Origin: DTDR01 sp964505415
Lineage (GTDB): Bacteria > Hydrothermota > Tepidihabitantia > Tepidihabitantales > DTDR01
Reading direction: 5' to 3'
Assembly (NCBI GenBank): GCA_964505415.1
Contig: CAZDHW010000006.1
Coordinates: 1 to 64,000 of the forward strand
DNA length: 64,000 nt
This document shows positions 33,820-42,610 of this stretch, piece by piece (the first letter of the stretch is position 1; every line of letters begins with the position of its first letter). A model generated the notes under the pieces. The model worked only from the letters and a program-made list of their open reading frames with translations. It had not been told where the DNA came from and did no database searches. Made by a program: the position numbers and the translations under genes.

Positions 33820-34232
33820 TGAAAGAAAAAACTTTGTTGATTATTAAACCCGACGGCGTTAAAAGAAAATTGATTGGTGAAGTTATTAGCCGTTTAGAAA
33901 AAAATAATTTTGATATTTTGAATATAAAATTTTTGCATTTATCTTTAAAAGAAGCCAAAGAGTTTTACAAAATCCACCAAGGGAAAGATTTTTATGAAAG
34001 CCTTTGCCAATTTATGGCAAGTGGTCCAATTGTGGCAATTCTTTTAGCCGGTGAAAATGCCTTACACCGATTGCGGGAATTGGTAGGGGCCACTGATCCT
34101 AAAAAAGCACAAAAAGGAACAATTCGAGGAGATTTAGGCACTTCTATCCAAGAAAATGTGGTTCACGCGGCTAATCCTGAAGAAAATGTTGAAAGAGAAA
34201 TAAAATTTTTCTTTCCCGAAGAAAAACTCTAA
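33819..34232 (+). CDS. ndk: Nucleoside diphosphate kinase
   Basis: Ndk exchanges gamma-phosphates among nucleoside triphosphates through a phosphohistidine. The 137-aa protein starts KEKTLLIIKPDGVKR and has RGDLGTSIQENVVHAANPEENVEREI, where the His in VVHAANP is the phosphate acceptor. The usual HGSD is changed to HAAN. I chose ATG 33819; an earlier ATG at 33786 would add 11 residues inside the upstream gene. It precedes the TPR and pyr genes. Confidence 0.94.
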   Translation: MKEKTLLIIKPDGVKRKLIGEVISRLEKNNFDILNIKFLHLSLKEAKEFYKIHQGKDFYESLCQFMASGPIVAILLAGENALHRLRELVGATDPKKAQKGTIRGDLGTSIQENVVHAANPEENVEREIKFFFPEEKL

Positions 34233-34234
34233 AA

Positions 34235-35512
34235 ATGATAAAAAAATATTCTTTTAGCTTTTTGGTGTTATTCAATTGTGCTTATTTTAACCTTTTTTAT
34301 AACGCTAACAAATATTTTCAAGAAGGATTAAAGTCTACAAATATTGCTGAAGCTCAAACTAAATTTCAAAAAGCAAAAGAGAAAAGTAATTTACTTTTAA
34401 TTAAATACCCTCATTCTAAATGGGAAGGAGATGCTCTTTTTATTATTGGGGTTAGCAATTATTATCTAAAAGAATATCGTAAAGCCCTTGAACAGTTTCA
34501 ATTTTTTTTATCTTATTTTCCTAATCATAAAAAGAAAGCCGATGTTCTTTATTTTCAAGCATTAACTTATTTGGAATTGAAGGAATATCACAAAACAATG
34601 GAAATTTTGAGAAGTTTAACAAATCTTTCCCCTAAATATCAACCTTTGGCTAAATATTGGATTGCTTTGATATTTTATTTTCAAAAAGATTATCAAAATT
34701 TTATTGATTCTATGCTCTATTTTGTAAATCAGTTCAAAAAGCATCCTCTAAGAAAAGAGGCTTTATTAAAAATTGCTGAAGTCTATAAAGAACAGGGTAA
34801 GCTTAAAGAAGCAAAAGATTTTTATTATCAGTTAAAAGAGATTGAGCCCGATGAGAGAGAGCAAATAAAAATACTGTTAAAAATGGTTGACTGTCTATCC
34901 GCCAGCGATAAAAATAAAGATACTTTACATGCTTATTTAAAAAAATTGGAAGGATATATGGATAAGTATAGCGATTTAAATAACCAAATTAATCTTGCTA
35001 TCGGAAAAATTTATTTGGAGTTAGAAAATGACAAAAAAGCTTTCAATTATTTACAAAAAGTTAAAGGTAGGGAGGCGCAATTAGCTTATTATTTGATTGG
35101 CGAAAATTGGGAAGAGAAAGGAAATTTTGATAGTGCCCTTGTCTATTACGATTCTTCTTATCAAAAAGATCCTTCTTCCGAATTGGCTTCGATAATAAGC
35201 TGGAAAAAAACTTTAATGGCTGAATTGTTAAATATGGAAAAGGATACTGCTGATTTAGGTTATTACCATTTTAAATTAGGCGAGGTTTATTTACTTTCTT
35301 TAAATAATCCTTCTTTAGCCGTTAAAGAGTACGAAAAAGTTTATCAAAATTATCCAAAGAGCAAATACGCCTTGAAAGCAAAATTTGCTTCTGCTTATCT
35401 TTATTATACGGAAGTTGATAGAAAAAAAGGAGAAAATCTGTTTTACGAAATTATTTATGAGGTACCTGATAGTGAATATGCCCAAAAAGCAAAAGAGATT
35501 TTAAATTTATGA
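34235..35512 (+). CDS. TPR-repeat lipoprotein (BamD/YbgF-like)
   Basis: The 425-aa protein has a signal with a lipobox-like LFNC (Cys15), then a series of tetratricopeptide repeats across most of its length, such as GDALFIIGVSNYYLKEYRKALEQF and KADVLYFQALTYLELKEY, and again near the end KFASAYLYY. The first repeats with a lipid anchor resemble BamD of the outer-membrane barrel assembly machine, but BamD is about 250 aa, so a broader periplasmic scaffold role is equally likely. It overlaps pyrK by 4 bases. Confidence 0.75.
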   Translation: MIKKYSFSFLVLFNCAYFNLFYNANKYFQEGLKSTNIAEAQTKFQKAKEKSNLLLIKYPHSKWEGDALFIIGVSNYYLKEYRKALEQFQFFLSYFPNHKKKADVLYFQALTYLELKEYHKTMEILRSLTNLSPKYQPLAKYWIALIFYFQKDYQNFIDSMLYFVNQFKKHPLRKEALLKIAEVYKEQGKLKEAKDFYYQLKEIEPDEREQIKILLKMVDCLSASDKNKDTLHAYLKKLEGYMDKYSDLNNQINLAIGKIYLELENDKKAFNYLQKVKGREAQLAYYLIGENWEEKGNFDSALVYYDSSYQKDPSSELASIISWKKTLMAELLNMEKDTADLGYYHFKLGEVYLLSLNNPSLAVKEYEKVYQNYPKSKYALKAKFASAYLYYTEVDRKKGENLFYEIIYEVPDSEYAQKAKEILNL

Positions 35513-36285
35513 ATAAAATCTTTTTAGAAAAAGGAAAAATAAAACGAAGAATAAATTTTTCCCAAGAAATAATTGGTTTTTGGGTAACTGCTGAAAATAT
35601 TAGCCGGCATATTAAAATTGGCCAATTTATTCACATAAAAGTAGCTGATAATACCAATTTGATTTTACGCCGCCCTTTTTCTGTTGCCGATGTAAAAAAT
35701 CAAGATTTGTTTTTTATCTTTCGGGTAGTGGGAAAAGGAACATTATTAATGAGTAAATTGAGTAAAAATGATGAGTTAGATATTTTAGGCCCCCTAGGCA
35801 AACCGATTGAAATTCCTCAGGAGAAAAATATTCTTATCATTGGCGGTGGTTTAGGAATTGCTCCTCTTTACTTTTTAGCCAAAAATTTAAAGAAAAATAA
35901 AAAGAATTTATTTATTATTTTAGGAGCTAAAAGTAGCAAAGAACTTATATTAAAAGAAGCTTTTAAAAAATTGAAACCCCAAAAACTTATTTTTTATACC
36001 GAAGACGGCACTTACGGAAAAAAAGGGAAAGTACCTGACGGCATTCCTTTAATTTTCGAGGAAGAAAAAATAGACGTTGTCTACACTGCTGGACCAATAG
36101 CAATGTTAAAAAAAGTGAAGTTATTGTTAGAAAATAAAGCAATAAAAGTTTATGGTTTTTTAGAAGAAAGAATGGCTTGTGGTGTGGGTTTATGCTATGT
36201 GTGTGCTGTTCCTAAAAAAGATGGTGGTTATTTTCATTTGTGTGAAGAAGGTCCTTGTTTATCTTTAAAAGAAATAAAGTTATGA
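35509..36285 (+). CDS. pyrK: Dihydroorotate dehydrogenase B electron-transfer subunit PyrK
   Basis: PyrK passes electrons from PyrD to NAD. The 258-aa flavoprotein has an FAD region (LILRRPFSVADV), the NAD-binding GGGLGIAPLYFLAKNLK and the [2Fe-2S] cysteines in MACGVGLCYVCAVPK, with a fourth Cys in FHLCEEGPCL. The start overlaps the TPR gene stop. The next gene is pyrD, as expected for the heterotetrameric enzyme. Confidence 0.94.
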   Translation: MNKIFLEKGKIKRRINFSQEIIGFWVTAENISRHIKIGQFIHIKVADNTNLILRRPFSVADVKNQDLFFIFRVVGKGTLLMSKLSKNDELDILGPLGKPIEIPQEKNILIIGGGLGIAPLYFLAKNLKKNKKNLFIILGAKSSKELILKEAFKKLKPQKLIFYTEDGTYGKKGKVPDGIPLIFEEEKIDVVYTAGPIAMLKKVKLLLENKAIKVYGFLEERMACGVGLCYVCAVPKKDGGYFHLCEEGPCLSLKEIKL

Positions 36286-37181
36286 ATTTGACACAGAAAA
36301 TCAAAAATATTACTTTTCAAAATCCCATTTTATTAGCTAGTGGTACTTATGGCTTTGGTTTAAAATTTACTAAGGTAATCAATCAGACCGGTGGAATAGT
36401 TACTAAGACAATTACCTTTAATCCGTTGATTGGCAATCCGCCCCCGCGTATTTATGAAATCGAGGGTGGAATAATAAATTCTGTTGGTTTAGAAAATCCA
36501 GGAGCAGTTTATTTTTCAAAAAGAGTTTTATCCAATTTAAAAAACTTAACTACCAATCTTATTGTAAGTGTTGGGGGAGAGTCTGGTGAGGAAATGATAA
36601 AAGTAATAAAAATTCTTGACAATCAGTTAATTTCTGCTTATGAGTTAAATCTTTCTTGCCCAAATATAAAAGCTGGAGGAATTTTGTTGGGGCAAGAACC
36701 AAGAATGGTTGAGAAAATTTTAAAGGAAGTAAAAAATAATACTAAAAAACCAATAATCGCCAAAATTCCGACAACCTTATGTAATCCAATAGAAATTGCT
36801 AAAGCGGTAGAAAATGGAGGGGGTGATTTCGTCACAATTACTAATACAATTCCTGGTTTAGTTATTGACGTAGAAAGACAAAAACCATTTTTGGGAGGTG
36901 TTATTGGCGGTATTTCCGGTACTTTTTTAAAACATTATTCTCTCTATCTTATTGCTAAAATAAAAAAAATTATTAAAATACCAATAATCGGTTGTGGTGG
37001 AATTAAAAATTATCGAGATGTTTTAGAATATCTATTCTGCGGAGCAATGTTGGTAGAAATTGGGACCTTGAATTTGCAAAATCCTTTTGGAGTAGTTAAA
37101 ATAATTAAGGATTTAAAAAAATGGGTAAAGAAAAATAAACTTAAGGATTTAAAAGAAATAATCGGAAAAATAGAAATATGA
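36282..37181 (+). CDS. pyrD: Dihydroorotate dehydrogenase B catalytic subunit
   Basis: The enzyme oxidises dihydroorotate to orotate with FMN. The 299-aa TIM barrel shows NPILLASGTYGFG, NSVGLENPG, AYELNLSCPNIKAGG (with the catalytic Cys in LSCPN), FVTITNT, GGISGTFLK and GCGGIKNYRDVLEYLFCGA. ATG 36282 shares bases with the pyrK stop; an earlier start would lie inside pyrK. Confidence 0.95.
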   Translation: MNLTQKIKNITFQNPILLASGTYGFGLKFTKVINQTGGIVTKTITFNPLIGNPPPRIYEIEGGIINSVGLENPGAVYFSKRVLSNLKNLTTNLIVSVGGESGEEMIKVIKILDNQLISAYELNLSCPNIKAGGILLGQEPRMVEKILKEVKNNTKKPIIAKIPTTLCNPIEIAKAVENGGGDFVTITNTIPGLVIDVERQKPFLGGVIGGISGTFLKHYSLYLIAKIKKIIKIPIIGCGGIKNYRDVLEYLFCGAMLVEIGTLNLQNPFGVVKIIKDLKKWVKKNKLKDLKEIIGKIEI

Positions 37182-37897
37182 CAAAGATAATTTTAGCTTT
37201 GGATGTGGAGACAATACAAAAAGCCAGAAAAATCGTTAAACGTTTGAAAGGCTGGGTTGAAATGTTTAAAGTAGGTATTTCGCTTTTTATTAAAACTGGT
37301 CCAAGAGTTATAAAAATGATTAAAGATTATAACGAAAAAGTTTTTTTAGATTTGAAATTTTTCGATATTCCTTCGGTGGTAGAAAAGGCGTGTGAAAATT
37401 GTTTGAAATGGCGGGTTGATATGTTTAATCTTCATATCCTCGGTGGCGAAGAAATGCTTCAAAGAGTCGTTGATTATGTCAATAATTTTTGCGAAAAGAA
37501 AAATATAAAAGAAAAACCAAAAATACTCGGCGTCACTCTTTTAACTAGTTTTAAAGAAGAGAGTTTAATCGGACTTTTAAATATAAAAAAAGAAGAATTT
37601 CAAGATTTAGTTGTGAAATTAGCTTTGGTTGCCAAAAAAGCAAATTTAGATGGTGTAATAGCTTCACCAAGAGATATTAAAAGAATAAAGGAAGAATGTG
37701 GGAAAGATTTTTTAGTTGTTTCACCAGGTATTAGATTACCCGATATTGAAATTTCTCACGATGATCAAGAAAGAATAATGACTGCGGAAGAAGCAGCAAA
37801 AGCAGGTGCTGATTATATTGTAATTGGTCGTCCCATATTAAAGGCTGAAGACCCCGTTGATTTAATTATAAAAATAAAAGAGGATATTAAAAGTTAA
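37178..37897 (+). CDS. pyrF: Orotidine 5'-phosphate decarboxylase
   Basis: PyrF decarboxylates OMP to UMP. The 239-aa barrel has LALDVETIQKAR, FKVGISLF, the catalytic VFLDLKFFDIPSVVEKA (Asp-x-Lys-x-x-Asp), and the phosphate-gripping end VSPGIRLPD and GADYIVIGRPIL. It overlaps pyrD by ATGA and abuts pyrE. Confidence 0.95.
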   Translation: MTKIILALDVETIQKARKIVKRLKGWVEMFKVGISLFIKTGPRVIKMIKDYNEKVFLDLKFFDIPSVVEKACENCLKWRVDMFNLHILGGEEMLQRVVDYVNNFCEKKNIKEKPKILGVTLLTSFKEESLIGLLNIKKEEFQDLVVKLALVAKKANLDGVIASPRDIKRIKEECGKDFLVVSPGIRLPDIEISHDDQERIMTAEEAAKAGADYIVIGRPILKAEDPVDLIIKIKEDIKS

Positions 37898-38461
37898 ATG
37901 AAAAAAAAGGAAATCGAACAACTTCTTTTGAAATCTCAAGTATTACAAGAAGGCCATTTTTTGCTTTCTTCCGGTTTCCATTCTCAATACTACTTTGAAA
38001 AATTTCGAATAATCGAAAACCCATCTCTTTTAACAAGATTCTGCCAAATAATTAAAAACAAATTTAAAAATAAAAAAATTGACATTGTTTGCGGTCCGAC
38101 CACCGGTGGCGCCATTATTGCCTATGAAGTCGCTCGACAATTAAAAAAACGTTTAGTGATTGCTGAAAAAGAAAATGAAAAAAGAGTAATAAGAAGAGGA
38201 TTTATGATTAATAAAAACGAACGAGTATTAATTGTCGATGATGTGTTAACTACTGGTAATTCCATAAGAGAAACAATGAAGGCTCTAAAAGCTTTTGGTG
38301 CTAAAATCATTGGTGTCGCTGTTCTTATTGACCGTTCAAACCAAAAAATAAAAGATTTCCGATATTTTGCCATATACAAAAAAGAAATACCAGTTTTCGA
38401 AGAAAAAAATTGTCCTCTTTGTAAAAAATATCTCCCTTTAGAAAGACCGGGTTCTAAATAA
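37898..38461 (+). CDS. pyrE: Orotate phosphoribosyltransferase
   Basis: PyrE makes OMP from orotate and PRPP. The 187-aa protein has GHFLLSSGFHSQYYFEKFRI, VCGPTTGGAIIAYEVARQL and the PRPP motif RVLIVDDVLTTGNSI. The C-terminus carries a CPLCKKYLP pair of cysteines. It closes a pyrK-pyrD-pyrF-pyrE block; pyrB, pyrC and carAB are not in the window. Confidence 0.95.
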   Translation: MKKKEIEQLLLKSQVLQEGHFLLSSGFHSQYYFEKFRIIENPSLLTRFCQIIKNKFKNKKIDIVCGPTTGGAIIAYEVARQLKKRLVIAEKENEKRVIRRGFMINKNERVLIVDDVLTTGNSIRETMKALKAFGAKIIGVAVLIDRSNQKIKDFRYFAIYKKEIPVFEEKNCPLCKKYLPLERPGSK

Positions 38462-38462
38462 T

Positions 38463-38490
38463 TTGACATTATTTTGTTTTTCGTTATTAT
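38463..38490 (+). promoter_or_regulatory. Promoter of the barrel-PTPS transcript
   Basis: TTGACA (38463-38468), 16 bases and TATTAT (38485-38490). The ATG at 38507 follows by 16 bases, so the leader is about 10 bases without a Shine-Dalgarno site. Confidence 0.6.
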
Positions 38491-38506
38491 TAATAATTAG
38501 CTAAAT

Positions 38507-39196
38507 ATGATTTTTATAAATTTATTATTAATTGTTTTTAATCAGATTTACCTTATTGATAATCCTTCACCTTATTGTTTAGGGCATGGTGAATATTTAA
38601 TTGGTTTCCGACTCCAAGGAAATAATGGAATAATGGCTAATTTTGGAATTGGTCTTTTTGACAGATTGAATTTGGGAATTTCCTACTCAGGAGATAGTAT
38701 TTTAGGAAAAGGTAAGCCCATTTTTCCTAAAAAAAGAGGGCCTGAGTTTCAAATTCGTTTAAAGATAATTGGTGAAGAAACTTTTGTTTTTCCTGACATA
38801 ATTTTAGGATTTGATAGTCAGGGTTTTGGTAGTTATGATTCAGTCAAAGGATATTCGGTACCGGAAAAACTTTTTTATCTTTTATTAAGTAAGACAATTG
38901 ATTTTACAAATACCAATATTTTAGGCGGAGTAAATTATTGTGAAAATGTAAATTTCTTTTTAGCAATAAACCAAATGTTGCCAAATGACTTTAATCTAAT
39001 TTTGGAGTATAGTTCTTCTTTTCATAATGAAAGAAGAGCATTAAAAAATTATGGTTTTTTGAATGTTGGTCTTGCGTGGAATTTTAGTGAACAAGTGAGA
39101 TTCCTTTTTGCATTAAGAGAGATAATTAAAAATCATAAAGATAACAATTATCATTTAAATCGAATTGCTTGTATAACTTTTCAATCAGGTTTTTAA
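38507..39196 (+). CDS. Putative outer-membrane beta-barrel protein (YjbH-like pattern)
   Basis: A 229-aa protein with a short N-terminal signal (MIFINLLLIVFNQIYL) and then repeated amphipathic strands: GEYLIGFRLQGNNGIMANFGIG, RLNLGISYSGDSILG, PEFQIRLKIIGE, PDIILGFDSQG and a final Phe. The pattern resembles small barrel proteins and recalls the GYSVP...LYLLLSK segment of YjbH-type exopolysaccharide proteins. The family is not certain. It is followed 15 bases later by the PTPS gene. Confidence 0.5.
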   Translation: MIFINLLLIVFNQIYLIDNPSPYCLGHGEYLIGFRLQGNNGIMANFGIGLFDRLNLGISYSGDSILGKGKPIFPKKRGPEFQIRLKIIGEETFVFPDIILGFDSQGFGSYDSVKGYSVPEKLFYLLLSKTIDFTNTNILGGVNYCENVNFFLAINQMLPNDFNLILEYSSSFHNERRALKNYGFLNVGLAWNFSEQVRFLFALREIIKNHKDNNYHLNRIACITFQSGF

Positions 39197-39211
39197 TTTA
39201 AGTAAACAAAA

Positions 39212-39559
39212 ATGAATTTTTATTTAATTGTTCGTTCAACCTTTAGTGCTGCTCATAAATTAAGAAACTTGGCGGGCGATGAAGAGGTTCACGGGCATAA
39301 TTATCAGGTAGAAGTTTTCATCAAAGAGGAAAAAATTAATAATTTGGGTTATCAATTTGACTTTCGAGAAGTAGAAAATTATCTAAAAAATATTTTACCC
39401 GACCATAAATTTCTAAATGAAATTTTTGATTTTGTGCCAACTTGTGAAAATATAGCTCGGTATCTTTTTAATAAGATAAAAGAAAAATATCCAATTATAA
39501 AAATTAGAGTTTGGGAAAACGAAAGATATGCCTGTGAATATGAAGAAGATACCGCTTGA
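39212..39559 (+). CDS. 6-pyruvoyl-tetrahydropterin synthase family protein, PTPS-III-like
   Basis: The 115-aa protein has the zinc histidines His15 (FSAAHKL), His27 and His29 (VHGHNYQ) and the purine-binding Glu near the end (WENERYACEYEED). QueD, which makes carboxy-tetrahydropterin for queuosine, has Cys four residues before HGH (CxxxHGH). Here the segment is GDEEVHGH, with no Cys and Glu24 three residues before, the pattern described for PTPS-III proteins that replace dihydroneopterin aldolase in folate synthesis. Either role is open. It has no Shine-Dalgarno site and follows a barrel gene. Confidence 0.75.
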   Translation: MNFYLIVRSTFSAAHKLRNLAGDEEVHGHNYQVEVFIKEEKINNLGYQFDFREVENYLKNILPDHKFLNEIFDFVPTCENIARYLFNKIKEKYPIIKIRVWENERYACEYEEDTA

Positions 39560-39583
39560 CTTTTTAAAAAATTTTATTAAAAT
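39556..39583 (+). promoter_or_regulatory. Promoter of the S10/spc cluster
   Basis: TTGACT (39556-39561), overlapping the end of the upstream gene, 16 bases, then TAAAAT (39578-39583). ATG 39601 follows after 17 bases, with no clear Shine-Dalgarno site. The leader is too short for the L4-type regulatory structure known in E. coli. Confidence 0.65.
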
Positions 39584-39600
39584 TATAAATTCCTTTACTT

Positions 39601-39930
39601 ATGCGAGAATTTGAAGAATTAAAAGGAGAGAAGATAAGAATTAAATTAAAAAGTTATGATCATCGAATTTTGGATCAATCGGCTAAGCAAATTGTGGAAG
39701 TTATTAGACAGACTGGCGGAAAAGTTTCTGGTCCTATACCTTTACCGACAAAACGTTCCCTTTTCACAGTTTTGCGTTCGCCTTTTATTGATAAGAAATC
39801 CAGGGAGCAATTTGAATTACGTATTCATAAAAGATTAATCGAAATTGATAATGCAACGCCAGAAATGATTAACGCTTTAATTAGATTGGAAGTACCTGCG
39901 GGTGTTGATGTAGAGATTAAAATAATGTGA
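39601..39930 (+). CDS. rpsJ: 30S ribosomal protein S10
   Basis: S10 (109 aa) has IRIKLKSYDHRILDQSAKQI, GPIPLPTKRSLFTVLRSPF and the standard end. It is also a transcription antitermination partner (NusE). First of sixteen ribosomal genes in this cluster. Its stop is one base before the rplC start. Confidence 0.96.
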   Translation: MREFEELKGEKIRIKLKSYDHRILDQSAKQIVEVIRQTGGKVSGPIPLPTKRSLFTVLRSPFIDKKSREQFELRIHKRLIEIDNATPEMINALIRLEVPAGVDVEIKIM

Positions 39931-39931
39931 T

Positions 39932-40564
39932 ATGATGGGATTGTTAGGGAAAAAAATAAGGATGACTCAATTATTTGATGAAAAAGGTAAAGTTATCCCG
40001 TGCACAATAGTAAAATTAGGTCCTTGTTACGTGGTTCAGAAAAAAGTGAAAGAAAAAGACGGATATTGTGCTCTTCAACTTGGATTTGATGAAAAAAAGA
40101 AGAGTAACAAACCAATGATGGGGCATTTTAAGAAGGCAAACTTACCAGCAATGAGATATTTAAAAGAGTTTAAAGTGGAGGATATTGATAAGTTTGAAAT
40201 AGGTCAGGAATTGAAAATAAAAGATGTTTTTAAAGAGGGTGATATAGTGGATGTAACTGGCTGGACAAAAGGAAGAGGTTTTGCGGGTGGTATGAAAAGA
40301 TGGGGCTGGAGTGGTGGACCGGCTTCTCACGGTTCTCAATCTCATAGAAGAATTGGTTCTTTAGGAAGCGGAACTGATCCGGGAAGACCTTGGAAAGGAA
40401 GAACTTTACCAGGACATTATGGTTGTGAAAGAGTAACTGTTAAAAACTTAAGGATTGTAAGAATTGATGAAGATAGCCATTTGGTTTATATTTCGGGGGC
40501 TATTCCGGGATACCGAAATAGTTTAGTGATTGTTAAAAAGGCTAAAAGTGCCACAGGTAAATAA
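39932..40564 (+). CDS. rplC: 50S ribosomal protein L3
   Basis: L3 (210 aa) reads GLLGKKIRMTQLFDEKGKVIP at the start and contains GRGFAGGMKRWGWSGGPASHGS, the conserved loop near the peptidyl-transferase centre. Two adjacent ATG codons (39932, 39935) could start it. It precedes rplD by 2 bases. Confidence 0.96.
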   Translation: MMGLLGKKIRMTQLFDEKGKVIPCTIVKLGPCYVVQKKVKEKDGYCALQLGFDEKKKSNKPMMGHFKKANLPAMRYLKEFKVEDIDKFEIGQELKIKDVFKEGDIVDVTGWTKGRGFAGGMKRWGWSGGPASHGSQSHRRIGSLGSGTDPGRPWKGRTLPGHYGCERVTVKNLRIVRIDEDSHLVYISGAIPGYRNSLVIVKKAKSATGK

Positions 40565-40566
40565 AT

Positions 40567-41202
40567 ATGAAAGCAGAATTATTAAGTATTAACGGAGAAA
40601 TAAAAGGCGAAATTGAAATACCCGGAGAGATTTTTGCTTCGGAAATAAATGAAGGATTAATTTGGGAAGTGGTTACTAATTATTTAAACAATCAACGCCA
40701 AGGAACTGCGTGTACTAAAACTCGCGGTGAAGTGAGAGGTGGTGGACGTAAACCTTGGCCGCAAAAACATACCGGAAGAGCCCGTCATGGTTCTATTCGT
40801 TCACCTATTTGGCGAAAGGGAGGCATAGTATTTGGTCCAAAGCCAAGGGATTATTACTATTCTTTGCCCAAAAAGAAAAAGAAATTTGCTTTACTTTCTG
40901 CTCTTTCTGCCCGTTATCAAGATAAAGCAGTAATTTTTTTAGAGGATTTCAACTTGGAGCAACCTAAAACAAGGTTGATGTATAATATTTTGAAAAATCT
41001 AAAAATTAATAGTAAAAATATTCTTCTAGTAGTAAAAGAAATAAGCCGAAACGTAAAATTGGCTTCGCGAAATATTCCTAATTTGACTTTAATGCCAGCT
41101 CATAGTTTAAATGCCTATGAGGTTTTAGTTAATGACAAAATTATATTCACGGAAAGCGGCTTAGAAAGATTAAAAGAATTATGTTTGACCCAAGAAAAAT
41201 AA
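40567..41202 (+). CDS. rplD: 50S ribosomal protein L4
   Basis: L4 (211 aa) has the exit-tunnel loop QRQGTACTKTRGEVRGGGRKPW followed by QKHTGRARHGSIRSPIWRKGG. In some bacteria L4 represses its own operon. The end overlaps rplW by 22 bases. Confidence 0.95.
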   Translation: MKAELLSINGEIKGEIEIPGEIFASEINEGLIWEVVTNYLNNQRQGTACTKTRGEVRGGGRKPWPQKHTGRARHGSIRSPIWRKGGIVFGPKPRDYYYSLPKKKKKFALLSALSARYQDKAVIFLEDFNLEQPKTRLMYNILKNLKINSKNILLVVKEISRNVKLASRNIPNLTLMPAHSLNAYEVLVNDKIIFTESGLERLKELCLTQEK

Positions 41203-41465
41203 TAATTAGACCAATTTTAACAGAAAAGGCTTTGAGATTAAGAGAATATAATCAATATGTTTTTGAAGTAAAAAAAGAAGCTAATAAAATTGATATTAAA
41301 AGGGCAGTTGAGGAACTTTTTAAAGTTAAGGTTGAAAAAGTTAGAACAATAAATATGCGTGGCAAACCAAAAAGGATTGGTTTATTTGAAGGTAGGACTT
41401 CTTCTTGGAAAAAGGCAATTGTTACTCTAAAAGAAGGTGAAAGAATAGAAGGGTTAGAAAGATAA
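41181..41465 (+). CDS. rplW: 50S ribosomal protein L23
   Basis: L23 (94 aa) starts FDPRKIIIRPILTEKALRLRE and has KIDIKRAVEELFKVKVEKVRTIN. It forms the exit-site docking point for trigger factor and SRP. The start lies inside the rplD 3' end. Confidence 0.95.
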   Translation: MFDPRKIIIRPILTEKALRLREYNQYVFEVKKEANKIDIKRAVEELFKVKVEKVRTINMRGKPKRIGLFEGRTSSWKKAIVTLKEGERIEGLER

Positions 41466-41467
41466 TT

Positions 41468-42310
41468 ATGTCAGTTCGAACATATATTAAAAAATATAAA
41501 CCAATAACTCCAGCAAGAAGATTTTATAGTGTGGTTAAATTAGAAGGTGTTCCCAAACGTGAACCTTATAAACCCTTACTGGTAATTAAAAAGAGTAAAG
41601 CTGGAAGAAATAATTTGGGGAGAATTACTGCCAAATACCGAGGCGGTGGTGAGAAAAAATATTATCGAATTATTGATTTTAAGAGAGATAAATATGACAT
41701 TCCAGCCAAGGTTGTTTCTATTGAATACGATCCCAACCGGACTGCTTGGATTGCTTTAGTTTGTTATCAAGATGGCGAATATCGTTATATAATTGCTCCT
41801 GATGGTTTACAGATTGGCGATATTATAATTTCTACCCGTGATAAAGAAATACCTATAAAAATTGGAAATGCAATGCCTTTGAGACTTATTCCGGTAGGAG
41901 TAGAAATCCATAATCTTCAACTTTATCCTAACTATCCTTCTTATATTGCTCGAGCTGCTGGAACTGCTTGTCAAATTTTAGCAAAAGAAGAGAAATACGC
42001 CATAGTTAAATTACCTTCCGGAGAAATAAGAAAATTCCATTTAGATTGTATGGCCACTATCGGTAGAGTTTCTAAGCCCGAACATAAAGATGTTACTATT
42101 GGAAAAGCTGGAAGAAAAAGACATATGGGAAGAAGACCAAGAACTAGAGCAGTAGCTATGAATCCTGTTGATCATCCTATGGGCGGAGGAGAAGGTAGAT
42201 CTCATGGCGGAAGACATCCTTGTTCTGAAAAAGGTCTTTTAGCAAAAGGTAAAAAGACAAGAAAGAAAAGGAAGTCATCGGATAAATTTATTATTCAAAA
42301 AAGAAAATAA
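41468..42310 (+). CDS. rplB: 50S ribosomal protein L2
   Basis: L2 (280 aa) has the RNA-binding domain and the conserved end AMNPVDHPMGGGEGRSHGGRH, with the His important near the peptidyl-transferase centre. The gene starts 3 bases after rplW. Confidence 0.97.
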   Translation: MSVRTYIKKYKPITPARRFYSVVKLEGVPKREPYKPLLVIKKSKAGRNNLGRITAKYRGGGEKKYYRIIDFKRDKYDIPAKVVSIEYDPNRTAWIALVCYQDGEYRYIIAPDGLQIGDIIISTRDKEIPIKIGNAMPLRLIPVGVEIHNLQLYPNYPSYIARAAGTACQILAKEEKYAIVKLPSGEIRKFHLDCMATIGRVSKPEHKDVTIGKAGRKRHMGRRPRTRAVAMNPVDHPMGGGEGRSHGGRHPCSEKGLLAKGKKTRKKRKSSDKFIIQKRK

Positions 42311-42312
42311 TT

Positions 42313-42606
42313 ATGGGAAGAAGTTCTAAGAAAGGACCTTATATTGACCAAAAACTTTATAAAAAAATAATGGAAATGAATGAGAAAGGAATAAAAAAAG
42401 TGATAAAAACTTATGCTCGAGCCTGTGTTATTCCTCCGGAATTTGTTGGTCACACTATAGCTGTTCATAACGGAATAAAATTTATACCTGTTTATATTAC
42501 GGAAAGAATGGTAGGACATCGATTAGGCGAATTTGCACCGACAAGAACATTTAGAGCTCATTCGGGACAAAGGAAAGAAAAAGAAGGAAGAAGAGAAAAG
42601 GAATAA
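42313..42606 (+). CDS. rpsS: 30S ribosomal protein S19
   Basis: S19 (97 aa) starts GRSSKKGPYIDQKLYKKI and has IPVYITERMVGHRLGEFAPTR. Lysine/glutamate-rich tail. Followed by rplV after 4 bases. Confidence 0.96.
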   Translation: MGRSSKKGPYIDQKLYKKIMEMNEKGIKKVIKTYARACVIPPEFVGHTIAVHNGIKFIPVYITERMVGHRLGEFAPTRTFRAHSGQRKEKEGRREKE

Positions 42607-42610
42607 TGTT

